Shown one piece after another: positions 17,917-26,269 of a DNA stretch of 64,000 nt. The notes under the pieces were generated by a model. It had not been told where the DNA came from. It made no database searches and saw only the letters and a program-made list of their open reading frames with translations. This DNA is from JANJUB01 sp031386985. Lineage in GTDB: Bacteria > Armatimonadota > Fimbriimonadia > Fimbriimonadales > Fimbriimonadaceae. The stretch is from contig JANNCV010000028.1 of the NCBI GenBank assembly GCA_031386985.1, positions 1 through 64,000 of the forward strand, written 5' to 3'. The translations under genes and the position numbers were made by a program. Numbering within the stretch: the first letter of the stretch is position 1; each line of letters starts with the position of its first letter.

Positions 17917-20900
17917 CAGCGCCAGGTTTATCCTTCCAGGGCAGGCTGTGCCAGATCCGCACTGCGCCGTCGGTGCAAACCGTGACGACGTCCCTGCCGT
18001 CCGCGCTGAAGCTGCAAGTGTCCGTACTGTTTCGGTCTTCCGGCCGCACCGAAGGCGATGGAACATAGCTGAGCTTCATGAGTTCTAACCCCGTCCGGGC
18101 ATCCCACAGGGTTGCCAAGTTCTTGTCGATGTAAGTCAAAATTCGCTCACCGTCCGGCGATAGGTTAAAGAGTGCGGAATATACTCTTTCTTCTCTAAGG
18201 ACGGCGATTCTCTTCTTCGTACCGAGGTCCCATATGCCGACTCTCATGAACATTGACCCGATCAATAGCTTCTTCGAGGGCGAGTAGGCCATCCTGCCTG
18301 TCATCGCGCTGATAACACCGGTCTTCTTTCCGGTGTGGGTATCGATAAACTCGATTCGGGCAAGGGGATCCTGATCATCGTCAAAAATGGCGGCAAACGC
18401 CTTCCCAATCGTCACCGCAAGTTCGCCGCCATCCGGTGACAGCACCAGCGACAAAATGGGACCGTCCAACTTCAGTTCTCGAACCAGCTTGCCGTCTAAT
18501 ACTGAGTATATAGAAATGCCAGTGCTTCCCGTTTTCGACAAGGCTACAAGACTCCCGTTGTCCGACCATAGAGGGACCTTAGGACCCTGGTAGGCGATCC
18601 GAGCCACTGTCAAGGAGTGAGCGTCGATGATCGCGTAGTTACCGGCTTCATCGCCAGTCGGAGAACCGAAGGCAAGGAGATGCTGCCCGTCTTTCAGAAC
18701 ATTGAACCCCATTTCTCCCCGTGTGAACACCTTGGTGCGTAGTTCTTCCGTTAGAGTCTCTGCGTCAAGCTTCGCAACGCTTAAGTCTGGAAATCTAAGA
18801 AACACGGAGTCCATGGGGCCTCCAGAAGTGGCAAGGCTCGGCTTTCCCTCTCGCTTGTCAACATTGCGACGAAGCACCTTCCCCGTGTCCAGGTTGCGGC
18901 TCAAAATCGTGCCGTCGTTCGTCATCGAGACAAGTGTCTTGCCATTGCGTGTCAGGAAAGCCCTGGCGACTGGTGGATCGGCAAATGTCTCAACGGCTGA
19001 CCTTGGATTGATACTCCAGACCGTGAGGTTTCCATCCCACATGCTCCCGAGTCGCTTGCCGTCGCCAAGAAAGTACACCAAGCCGGAAGAGTTCATACGG
19101 CCCAAGAACGACTGCTCAATTCGGTTTCGTTTCAGATCGTAGAGGCGGACTGTTCCGTCCTTGCATCCCGTGACCACGTGGGTTCCGTCCTCGGAGAAAT
19201 CAACGCTATTTAGCGTCTTCGGATGGTCGGGCAAGGTGAATATCACGTGGTTGTCAACCGAACGGCGGATCTCGCACTCGACGTTTCCGTAGGCCGCGTA
19301 CATCGAGCGGTCTCGGCTGAAATCGATCGCATAGCCTATTGGGCCGTTGGGCGACAACCTGGTGGGGAACACTTCCAGGAGGTTCCCCGAGGAGTCCCAG
19401 TGCCACAAGTCCATCTTTTGATCAGGCTTCTCGTTCGTCGCCAGGGCTAGGATGGAACCGTCCGGAAGAAACTGGGGCGAAAGTTCAGTATTGCCCCTCT
19501 TGAAGTGACGGAGGAGTCGGTCGCCATCTATCGCTCTGAGTTCCCAGTCGGAGAACTCAAATGAGTCGGACTTTCCTGGACCCGTGGTTAAATGCCCCAA
19601 GTACTTGCGGTTTATGGGATCCACATCGTAGATGTGCCGGATCGGCTTTGGTGGTAACAGAATGCGGTCGGTCTCGGCGTCAAAGATCGCGTCGCCCGAA
19701 GGATTCATAACCCATCGCACACGCATCGAGCCCCTCAAGAACTTAGGATTCGGCTGACCTCCAGCCTGGGTGAAAGCCCCAGGAATCGGCCTGCCGAAAG
19801 GGTTACGATTGGGTTCTTCGTTCATTGGGGGAAACTTTCTGACAAGCCTGGTTCCGTTTGAAGTGATTTCGTAAAGCCCGTCAGGGGTGACGATCATCAA
19901 CTGCCCGTTCGGCTGCACTTCAAGCTTGCTGCGTTTTGGAAACTTCTCCTCGAAATCGGGTGTGACCTGCAAGGCGACATGTCCCCACTCCCAGTTCCGG
20001 TTGTGGTCGTCTTTGGTCAACCGGATGAAGTCAGCCACACGAGACCAATTTCCAGCCTTCACCTCGTACTGCATGAAGCCCATCTTTTCAAAGTAAATCT
20101 GTCGTTTGAGCTCTTCAGCCTTGGTTTCCAACTGCCCTATCAGACTCTGGCGTTCATTGGACAACCGCCAGAAACCGAGGGCCAGCGTACCGATGCCCAC
20201 TAGCACAACCCCGGCGACCAACCCCGTTCTCACCGTCGCCACTCGTGCAGCGCGGCGTTGTCGGCGAAGTTCGGCGTCTGGCATATTCGCACGGATCCAA
20301 TCTTTGCCAAAAGCTCGGCGGTAGATTTCGTTGCGAACGGTCAGGGTGCCGGCTTCGTCCGACACTGCCCCACAGAGGCGCAGGGCGGCGAGGCGCCATT
20401 CGGAGTCATCAACCAGCAATTTCTTGCCTCCCAAGATCTGACCGTAGGCGTTTAGCATTTGACCGCGAGCCTCATCGGGGGCGAGATTCTCGACCTGGGT
20501 TTCCAAGAGTCGCCGTGAAACGTCGAGCAGATTCGGCTCACGCTGGCGAGCCTCGGTGCTGAGATAGGTTCGCTCCACCAACCGGTCCACATGGGATGCT
20601 TCGGTGATCTTCGTGTCCTCGGCAATCTGGGCGCAGATCGCTTGCGTCAAGTAGGGATGTCCGCGGGTCCAGAAGTAGACGCGGTCAAGAAGAGCCTCGC
20701 CGTTCCGGTTACCGTTGAGAACCTGGGCATAGGGAGATAGCTCCGATCGGGCGAAGTCGGTCAGCTTCACTTCGATGCCCACGTTGAAGGGCGTGATCGC
20801 CACGTTCTGGACGAGCTGGCTAGGCGTCGCCGAGCCGATGATGCAGAAGGTCAGCCGACTGAATGGCTCATCCCCCGAGCGACGGTTGAAGCATTCCCGA

Positions 20901-21430
20901 ATCCCCGCGAAGAGCTCATCGGCGGAGAAGGGCAGGGAGCGGACGAAGTCCACTTCGTCGATAAACACGACGATGGGGTCGCTCGTGTTTGGCAGGATCA
21001 CTTGCTCGATAACCGAGAGCCACCGCCCAAAGGGGCCGATCTGATAGTTCTCCCCCCAGCACTCGAACGCCTCGCGCTCCAGCTTGAGCTGCCGCCCGAA
21101 CTGCCGCACCAGGGAGGCGTACCATTGGTCGGCGTTGAGGTTGCTGCCGATGCTCTGCAGGTCGATCTTGACAGTTTTGACGCCGGCTGATTCGAGCTTT
21201 ACTTGGGTTCGAGAAACGAGTGACGACTTGCCCTTCTGTCGCGAATCGAGCACATACGCGTACTGACCTTCGAGCAACGTGCGGAGCAGCAGATCGTCGG
21301 CCGCACGCCGCAGGTAGCTAGCGGCATCGGCAGCGAGGGTGCCGCCGGCAATAAAGAACCGCGGCTCGGGCAGGTCAATCCAAGCCTGCCGCGGCTTCTC
21401 CGTCTTCGCGCCGGTGTTGGGCGTATCCAT
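17906..21430 (-). CDS. AAA-like ATPase with transmembrane segment and WD40-like propeller
   Basis: The product is about 1174 residues. The N-terminal AAA-like domain is the type in the neighbouring regulator: ASYLRRAADDLLLRTLLEGQ, a degenerate Walker A (DSRQKGKSS, first Gly missing) and Walker B IVVFIDEVD, then GIEVKLTDFARSELSPYAQ and FWTRGHPYLTQAICAQIA. A membrane segment (about 397-421, TGLVAGVVLVGIGTLALGFW) and a short coiled coil follow. The rest is a large WD40/YVTN-like region (VDFSEDGTHVVTGCKDGTVR, FSADGRDVVTVCTDGAVRIW). The start was set at ATG 21430; the frame opens at 21475, but a heptamer operator lies close upstream. This STAND-like plan suggests a sensor whose propeller sees ligand across the membrane. 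Its pairing with the SARP-like gene suggests linked signalling. Confidence 0.78.
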   Translation of the reverse strand: MDTPNTGAKTEKPRQAWIDLPEPRFFIAGGTLAADAASYLRRAADDLLLRTLLEGQYAYVLDSRQKGKSSLVSRTQVKLESAGVKTVKIDLQSIGSNLNADQWYASLVRQFGRQLKLEREAFECWGENYQIGPFGRWLSVIEQVILPNTSDPIVVFIDEVDFVRSLPFSADELFAGIRECFNRRSGDEPFSRLTFCIIGSATPSQLVQNVAITPFNVGIEVKLTDFARSELSPYAQVLNGNRNGEALLDRVYFWTRGHPYLTQAICAQIAEDTKITEASHVDRLVERTYLSTEARQREPNLLDVSRRLLETQVENLAPDEARGQMLNAYGQILGGKKLLVDDSEWRLAALRLCGAVSDEAGTLTVRNEIYRRAFGKDWIRANMPDAELRRQRRAARVATVRTGLVAGVVLVGIGTLALGFWRLSNERQSLIGQLETKAEELKRQIYFEKMGFMQYEVKAGNWSRVADFIRLTKDDHNRNWEWGHVALQVTPDFEEKFPKRSKLEVQPNGQLMIVTPDGLYEITSNGTRLVRKFPPMNEEPNRNPFGRPIPGAFTQAGGQPNPKFLRGSMRVRWVMNPSGDAIFDAETDRILLPPKPIRHIYDVDPINRKYLGHLTTGPGKSDSFEFSDWELRAIDGDRLLRHFKRGNTELSPQFLPDGSILALATNEKPDQKMDLWHWDSSGNLLEVFPTRLSPNGPIGYAIDFSRDRSMYAAYGNVECEIRRSVDNHVIFTLPDHPKTLNSVDFSEDGTHVVTGCKDGTVRLYDLKRNRIEQSFLGRMNSSGLVYFLGDGKRLGSMWDGNLTVWSINPRSAVETFADPPVARAFLTRNGKTLVSMTNDGTILSRNLDTGKVLRRNVDKREGKPSLATSGGPMDSVFLRFPDLSVAKLDAETLTEELRTKVFTRGEMGFNVLKDGQHLLAFGSPTGDEAGNYAIIDAHSLTVARIAYQGPKVPLWSDNGSLVALSKTGSTGISIYSVLDGKLVRELKLDGPILSLVLSPDGGELAVTIGKAFAAIFDDDQDPLARIEFIDTHTGKKTGVISAMTGRMAYSPSKKLLIGSMFMRVGIWDLGTKKRIAVLREERVYSALFNLSPDGERILTYIDKNLATLWDARTGLELMKLSYVPSPSVRPEDRNSTDTCSFSADGRDVVTVCTDGAVRIWHSLPWKDKPGAVSP

Positions 21431-21488
21431 AGTGTTTCTGGGGCCCTCGAGCCCTAGATCAGTATGACGGCACATTTGAGACGGAAGT

Positions 21489-21543
21489 GGGACGAGGTTC
21501 CTTTGTGGTCGTCCCGGATTCGTCCCACTTCATTTCGTATCGT
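21489..21543. promoter_or_regulatory. Operator-like heptamers: direct pair facing right, single copy facing left
   Basis: TCGTCCC occurs at 21509-21515 and 21520-21526, exactly 11 bp apart, followed by ACTTCATTTCGTA and a TATCGT hexamer 11 bases on, ahead of the gene at 21574. A third TCGTCCCACTTC faces the other way (21489-21495 on the minus strand) toward the AAA-WD40 gene. SARP regulators are known to bind direct heptamer repeats with 11-bp period just upstream of the -10 box, so these are candidate sites for the regulator at 15682. The assignment is inference. Confidence 0.6.
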
Positions 21544-21573
21544 GATCGGTGGGAATCACCCGAGGAAAACAAA

Positions 21574-22032
21574 ATGAAAAAAACACTCTTAGTCCTGTTC
21601 GCGTCGGTCGCCGTTGTTCTATCAACGGGATTTACACCGGTTCCAGATGGGAACCAATCGGCCACCGGCGATTATGTTCGATCGAACGGGGCGCACATGG
21701 TCATCAACGCCATCAAGCACAAAGATGGAACCACGACGGGTTCGATGTTGCTACAGTCGGCGGTTGGACAAATCATCATTGCGCAGGTGGACGATGTTAT
21801 CTTCATCGGAAACCACGCTTACATCCACGGTAGAGTGACCTACAACTCCTTTGGGGGGACGATTGGAAATCATGCATATCATCATGTGGTGGACAACGGC
21901 GAAGGAGCGGGCGACCCGCCTGATTCGGCGTCTCCTTTCGCATTTCCGCCCAACCCATTCGCAGACCCCATCGCGACTTTGGCGGGCACCTCGCCAATTC
22001 GCGAGGGCAACATCCAAGTTCGCTCGGATTAG
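21574..22032 (+). CDS. Secreted hypothetical protein, candidate SARP target
   Basis: The 152-residue product has a signal peptide (MKKTLLVLFASVAVVLSTG) and a mature part with alternating short hydrophobic strands (GSMLLQSAVGQIIIAQ, DVIFIGNHAYIHGRVTY) ending in a Pro/Asp-rich tail. I recognise no family. The start at 21574 is set by CGAGGA 8 bases upstream; the in-frame extension to 21487 runs through the operator. It lies directly behind the 11-bp-spaced heptamers and shares them with the RCC1-like gene downstream. Confidence 0.65.
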   Translation: MKKTLLVLFASVAVVLSTGFTPVPDGNQSATGDYVRSNGAHMVINAIKHKDGTTTGSMLLQSAVGQIIIAQVDDVIFIGNHAYIHGRVTYNSFGGTIGNHAYHHVVDNGEGAGDPPDSASPFAFPPNPFADPIATLAGTSPIREGNIQVRSD

Positions 22033-22169
22033 GATTCTGTCGCAGCAAAAGCAAGTGAATGCAAAACAGCCGGGGCGGTGAGAGCCGCTTCCGGCCCTTA
22101 TCGTCACTCGCGCAGGGTGCGACAGGTTCAAATGTGTGCCATGGAGTCACTTTTGGAACGCCGAGATCG

Positions 22170-22390
22170 GATCCGGGTCGCCTGGATTGGTTCCGGGGGG
22201 AGTTTGAACGGGTCGGGGCTCGGCTGGTACGAGTCCCGGCGAGTTTTGGATGGGTCCAGGAAGTCCGGGGATGAGTCCGGGCGGCCTGGGGTGGTTGCAG
22301 GGGCTCCTGGCGTGGATTCCGGCGAGTTTAAAAGGACTCCAGGCGAACCCTGGAGCGGTTCCGGCGTTCCTGGGATGATGCCGGGCCGAG
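22170..22390. repeat. Degenerate 21-bp tandem array 1
   Basis: About ten units keyed by TTCCGG or variants (GTCGGG, GTCCCG, GTCCAG, GTCCGG, TTGCAG, CTCCAG) recur every 20-22 bases, averaging 21. Some units form hairpins (CTCCAGG with CCTGGAG near 22335). Open frames on both strands across it show 7-codon periodicity but have no start signals. Similar arrays lie at 31449 and 43985. Confidence 0.6.
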
Positions 22391-22490
22391 CGAGAAGGAG
22401 TGGAAACAGCGGTGGACCCTGTGCCATTGACCCTTTGGGACCTGAACCTGCCGCCAGCACTTTTCGCCGAAAAAAGGCGTGTTGTGAATC

Positions 22491-22528
22491 TCGTCCCTCT
22501 TTCGTCCCACTTCATATCGTAAGATCAA
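22491..22528 (+). promoter_or_regulatory. Operator-like direct heptamer pair ahead of the RCC1-like gene
   Basis: TCGTCCC occurs at 22491-22497 and 22502-22508 (11 bp apart), followed by ACTTCATATCGTA and a TAAGAT hexamer in the -10 position. It matches the site at 21509 in the heptamers, the spacing and 12 of 13 following bases, while the surrounding sequence is unrelated. Conservation restricted to this block argues for a binding site. Confidence 0.6.
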
Positions 22529-22573
22529 CTACTGGCAAATGCTAGCAGGGTTTGGCCCTGGAGGATACATATT

Positions 22574-23605
22574 ATGAAAAAACAAAACAGATCGCTCGGA
22601 ATCATCGCCGGAATGGCGACGCTCTTGGCTTCGGGACTCATCATGGGCTTCACCGGTGTGCGGGCCGGGAAGGCAGCGGGAGGAGGGATCGCACCAGCAC
22701 CCACCGCCACGTATTCCGTAGTAGCATGGGGCGGATCGGCTCCCGTCCCCTCGCCCAATTCAGGGTTTGTCGCCGTTTCGGGCGGAGGGGGACACGCCTT
22801 GGCGCTTCGCTCCCAAGGCACGGTTGCCGCGTGGGGAGGTAATGGCGATGGGCAATGCAACGTTCCGGGGTCGTTAAAGAACGTGGTCAAGGTCGAAGCG
22901 GGAAACCGCTATAGCCTGGCATTGGGCTCAAACGGCGTCATAGCCGCATGGGGCTACAACGGCTATGGTCAGACGAGCATCCCGGGTCCCAATAAGAACT
23001 TCGTCTCCATCGGGGCCGGCTGGAATCACGGCGTAGGCGTAAAGTCAAACGGCTCGGTGGTTTGCTGGGGCTGGAACGGCGTCGGCCAACTAAACGTGCC
23101 GAGCCCAAATTCGGGATTCGCCAAGGTGGCCACCCGAACTTGGCATAATGTCGGATTAAAGTCTAACGGAACGGTGGTTGGCTGGGGCCGAAACCTTTCG
23201 GGAGAATGCAACCCTCCCCCGCCGCTTGAACTTGGAGAAACCCGCTTCGTTGACGTCGCATGTGGCGGCTACTATCCTGATCCTGCTACAGGACCATTTG
23301 ACGGAAATTTCGACGGCTGGAGCATGGCTTTGACCGATGCCGGCAGAGTTGTGGTTTGGGGCTCAGATCGGTATGGTCAAATCACGAACAAGCCAACGGA
23401 AACCGGATTTGTCGCCATTGCCGCTGGGAACAACCATGCTATAGCGCTTCGCGCCAATGGGTCGGTCGTTTGTTGGGGTGCGGGCATGGTCAACACCGGG
23501 GTCTATCCAGACTATGGCCAAAGTCTCGTTTCAAGTCCTAATCAGGGCTTCGTAGCCATAGATGCCATGAACAACGTCTCACTTGCCCTTCGATCGTATC
23601 CTTAA
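22574..23605 (+). CDS. Secreted RCC1-like seven-bladed propeller protein
   Basis: The 343-residue protein has a basic N-terminus and hydrophobic signal segment, then seven RCC1-type repeats each centred on a V-V-x-W-G strand (VVAWGGSAP, VAAWGGNGDGQ, IAAWGYNGYGQ, VVCWGWNGVGQ, VVGWGRNLSGE, VVVWGSDRYGQ, VVCWGAG) and GxxHxxAL/GLKSNG strands. Such proteins mediate protein or ligand binding outside the cell in bacteria. GGAGG lies 8 bases before the ATG. It sits behind the second heptamer pair, so it probably shares control with the secreted protein at 21574. Confidence 0.83.
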   Translation: MKKQNRSLGIIAGMATLLASGLIMGFTGVRAGKAAGGGIAPAPTATYSVVAWGGSAPVPSPNSGFVAVSGGGGHALALRSQGTVAAWGGNGDGQCNVPGSLKNVVKVEAGNRYSLALGSNGVIAAWGYNGYGQTSIPGPNKNFVSIGAGWNHGVGVKSNGSVVCWGWNGVGQLNVPSPNSGFAKVATRTWHNVGLKSNGTVVGWGRNLSGECNPPPPLELGETRFVDVACGGYYPDPATGPFDGNFDGWSMALTDAGRVVVWGSDRYGQITNKPTETGFVAIAAGNNHAIALRANGSVVCWGAGMVNTGVYPDYGQSLVSSPNQGFVAIDAMNNVSLALRSYP

Positions 23606-23619
23606 ACTAACTCGCTCGA

Positions 23620-23900
23620 AGAGCGACCGCCCCATAAGCGAAGTGAGATGTAGCCATCTTACCTTTGCTTTTGGGGCTGAAGGAACCCGGGCGCGTGCAC
23701 CCAAAAAGCCCTGAGAGGGCGACAGAATGAAAGCCTTGCTCGGCACATAAGGTCACACCCCGATCTTCAATACCTCGGCAGTCGGACTCTGTCGCCCCTT
23801 TGGGGCCTTTCATTTCTCGCACCTTGTAACCGGGCCTTCGGCCTTCGCTCTACTCTTTCGGCCCTTTGGGCCTGAGTTGCAGTCGGGTCCTTCGCCATCT
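23620..23900. repeat. Cluster of REP-like palindromes
   Basis: AAGCCCTGAGAGGGCGACAG near 23706 and the inverted GACTCTGTCGCCCC with TTTGGGGCC near 23784 belong to the same family as the elements flanking the decayed transposase at 53.4-53.9 kb. Further GGGCCTTCGGCC and GGCCCTTTGGGCC palindromes follow. These are typical intergenic REP/BIME sequences. Confidence 0.6.
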
Positions 23901-24170
23901 CAATAACTATCCTTATCTTGACGCTGACCCCAGCTGGAAGCCCCTGCCCCCTTCGCCTTAACGCGCTTGCACGATTCGCGTTAGCCTCCTGCCTCGGCGA
24001 CTCTTGTTGCCGGGGCCTTTTTACTGCAGCCCACCAACTTTGCGAACATCCAAGTTGAGGTCTCCGAGGAACGGTTTAGGGAAGGTGAGCAAGGGATTTC
24101 TGAAGTTACGGGAGTTTGCGGTCGTTTTAACGGACTTAATGGGATTAAGCAGTAAGCTTCGCGAGCAATC
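23901..24170. other. Intergenic, nothing recognised
   Basis: No gene or structured element was identified upstream of the gene at 24171. Confidence 0.4.
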
Positions 24171-24839
24171 ATGAAACAACTCTTAATCGTCGTTAGCCTT
24201 CTGCTGTGTGTCTTGCCATCAATGGGGAGGGCGCAAGAACCTATCAAGGTGCCAAAGGTGGCGATTTATCCTTGGACGTTTGCGGAGAACGAGAAAGGAA
24301 CAAGTGAGGCCGGGATATCAACTGTTCAAACTTTGCTTAAGAAGTTGTTTGAGGTTCGGGGAGGTTGCGAGGTGATCTCGGATGTGATATCCAAGGCGGC
24401 TTGGAAGGAATTGAATTACGGTGATATACCTTTGACAGTTGAGGACCCAGGACAGGTTCCTTTGATTCCCGACGCCAAGAAGCTGTTGGAGTTTGGGAAA
24501 CGGGTTGGAGCCGACTATGTTTGTGCCGGAACGGTATCTTGGCGGGTTCGATCTGTTTGGGTTGGATTAGGGCCTAAGACGAAGGCGGATGCTACGGTTA
24601 GCGTTACGATTGTGAACGTGGCGAAGTCTGAGGTCGCTTTGGAAGTTAAGGACGCGAACTCGAATAGCACGAAAGCCGAGAAGTGGTATGAGTCGGCGGG
24701 AGCGATCTTGATTGCTTGGGGGATAACGCTGTTTAGTGGCGGTCCGAAGACTCCTCATATTCAGAAAGCGGGAGTGAAGGGGATTGGGGTTGCGACTGAG
24801 CCTTTCTTTGCCGCGATAGGTCGTAAGATCGGGGGATAG
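24171..24839 (+). CDS. Secreted hypothetical protein, possibly CsgG/GNA1162-like fold
   Basis: The 222-residue protein has a signal peptide (MKQLLIVVSLLLCVLPSMGR) and a mature part beginning VPKVAIYPWTFAENEKG. This resembles proteins that build a nucleotide-like alpha/beta core to find envelope partners: a helix with TVQTLLKKLFEVRGG, then VGADYVCAGTVSWRVRSVW and ADATVSVTIVNVAKSEVALE. The FGKRVGADYVCAGTVSW pattern recalls CsgG-type lipoproteins, but there is no lipobox Cys. Function is not assigned. Confidence 0.55.
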   Translation: MKQLLIVVSLLLCVLPSMGRAQEPIKVPKVAIYPWTFAENEKGTSEAGISTVQTLLKKLFEVRGGCEVISDVISKAAWKELNYGDIPLTVEDPGQVPLIPDAKKLLEFGKRVGADYVCAGTVSWRVRSVWVGLGPKTKADATVSVTIVNVAKSEVALEVKDANSNSTKAEKWYESAGAILIAWGITLFSGGPKTPHIQKAGVKGIGVATEPFFAAIGRKIGG

Positions 24840-24954
24840 CGTGTACTCACCGGGGCGTTTTGTGATGGAAGGGATGGACGGTTTGAAACGGGGTGGTGTG
24901 GATTTTGAACTAGGTGGAGAGGTTTTAGGGGTTGGTGGAGAGTGCCAAGTGGGA

Positions 24955-24999
24955 CTCTTAATCAGCATGTCATAAGTTCGAGTCTTATTGCGGTAGCCA
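24955..24999 (+). pseudogene. tRNA-Lys-like 3' half (anticodon loop CTCTTAA, T-arm, CCA)
   Basis: The loop CTCTTAA (24955-24961, anticodon CTT) is followed by a perfect T-arm (ATAAG, TTCGAGT, CTTAT at 24972-24988), a 7-base acceptor strand TGCGGTA, one discriminator base and an encoded CCA (24997-24999), then a T-run. No matching 5' acceptor strand (TACCGCA) exists upstream, and the anticodon stem pairs poorly. It is therefore a partial copy, as left at attachment sites when an element integrates into the 3' end of a tRNA gene. Confidence 0.5.
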
Positions 25000-25032
25000 T
25001 TTTTTTAGCGTAACTCCATTCAGCGCGTGCGC

Positions 25033-25713
25033 TTAGGTTGCGCGGTTGTTTCCGAAAAGGTCAACATGGAGGCGTGGCGAGAGTCTCCATCCCTTCTCGA
25101 TGCAAACGGGGACGAGAATGCGCTCGCGGTGGTGGAGTGTGTTGGCATCCGTGCCTTCGGCCATGAGCAACACTTGGGAGGCGGCGAGGGGGGCAATGAT
25201 CTCTTCGATTTCTTTAATCTGCTCATCGAGGTTTGCTTCGGGGTTCACCACAAACTTCCATTGGCAGTTGTAGTGTTCAGCCAGTTGAGTTAACGAATCG
25301 CGATTGGCTCTTGTTTCGCGATGTCGAACCTCCCATCCGTCGCCGATAGGATCACTGTTGGCGAGTTTTGGGCTTATGGACATCAAATCGCAAGCTAGTT
25401 CGCGGTAAATCGTCCCAGCCGTCTCGACCGTTATTGTATGTCCCTTTTCTCTCAGTTTTTGGCATAGCTCAGTTGAGCCGTCGAACAGCATCGGCTCTCC
25501 CCCGGTTAGGACCACATGCTCGCAAATTACCTGGTCAACGATCTCGTCAATCGAAAGAACCGGCCCTTCCGGGTTCCATGATGCGTAGGGAGTATCGCAC
25601 CAAACACATCTGAGGTTGCAACCACTTACCCGTATGAAAGTCGAAGGCTGGCCGACCCAGATTCCTTCGCCTTGAATGCTGGTGAAGATTTCGGCGATTC
25701 GAAGGGCGGCCAT
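25033..25713 (-). CDS. queE: 7-carboxy-7-deazaguanine synthase QueE
   Basis: This is a radical SAM enzyme of queuosine and 7-deazapurine biosynthesis, converting 6-carboxytetrahydropterin to 7-carboxy-7-deazaguanine. The 226-residue chain begins with the family opening IFTSIQGEGIWVGQPSTFIR, followed by the cluster motif CNLRCVWC (C-x3-C-x2-C) and the SAM-binding LTGGEPML. It ends with RLSPRLHVDLFGNNRAT, typical of QueE. The ATG at 25713 was chosen because the family starts here; the frame extends to 25809 without homology. No other queuosine genes are nearby. It is divergent from the lipoprotein gene at 25765. Confidence 0.92.
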   Translation of the reverse strand: MAALRIAEIFTSIQGEGIWVGQPSTFIRVSGCNLRCVWCDTPYASWNPEGPVLSIDEIVDQVICEHVVLTGGEPMLFDGSTELCQKLREKGHTITVETAGTIYRELACDLMSISPKLANSDPIGDGWEVRHRETRANRDSLTQLAEHYNCQWKFVVNPEANLDEQIKEIEEIIAPLAASQVLLMAEGTDANTLHHRERILVPVCIEKGWRLSPRLHVDLFGNNRAT

Positions 25714-25764
25714 TACTTGCTCTATTATGGAACTTGGCTCAAGCTTCAAGCGGTAAGTCCAAAG

Positions 25765-26256
25765 GTGAAGTGGTTGATCCCCCTGCTTGCTGTTGCGGTT
25801 GGATGCCAACGGGATCCGGCCGCCGAGATTTCGTTAAGGCAACGCTCGGCCGAAGCGGCCAGCGTAGGCATGGCAAGCAAAGACGCCTACTATGAGATTC
25901 TTGATGTCAAAGATCGAGTCAAGCCTTCGGGCACAATCTCCGATCCCGATCTCGCCAAGCTGTGTGGCTACATCGCCTCTAACGACCCCGTCAACCCCGG
26001 ATACGTCCACCTTCGCGCCGTAGCTATCCTAACCTTAGTCAAGAAATTCTCCCCTGGACAAAAGGCCAAGATTTGGTCGGCGGGGCTCCATCTGTTCAAA
26101 AGGAGCGAGTGGAATGACGATAACGCCGCCATTCACATTGCCATGATCGTTGACCACCCCGATGCACCGAAACTTGTGGTGCCCCTATTGAAGAGCAAGA
26201 ATCCGATGGTGGTAAAGAGAGCGAAAGCCTATCTCAGCGCCAAATCCAAACCGTAG
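25765..26256 (+). CDS. Hypothetical lipoprotein
   Basis: Starting at GTG 25765, the protein opens with a short lipoprotein signal (KWLIPLLAVAVGC, lipobox AVGC) and has 163 residues. The helical mature part (AKLCGYIASN, YVHLRAVAILTLVKKFS, PKLVVPLLKSKNPMVVKRAK) resembles short HEAT-like repeats. A longer frame to 25672 would overlap queE and hide the signal peptide. It ends 14 bases before the GHL10 gene and is probably cotranscribed with it. No specific function is assigned. Confidence 0.65.
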   Translation: MKWLIPLLAVAVGCQRDPAAEISLRQRSAEAASVGMASKDAYYEILDVKDRVKPSGTISDPDLAKLCGYIASNDPVNPGYVHLRAVAILTLVKKFSPGQKAKIWSAGLHLFKRSEWNDDNAAIHIAMIVDHPDAPKLVVPLLKSKNPMVVKRAKAYLSAKSKP

Positions 26257-26269
26257 GGATACTGAAGCA

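Noticed and set aside
22078..22545. 155-codon frame (and overlapping minus frames) across the 21-bp array
   Set aside because: The frames owe their openness to the 21-bp period and have no start signals; the repeat explains them.
24840..24999. Intact tRNA-Lys
   Set aside because: The 5' acceptor strand that would pair with TGCGGTA is absent and the anticodon stem pairs poorly.
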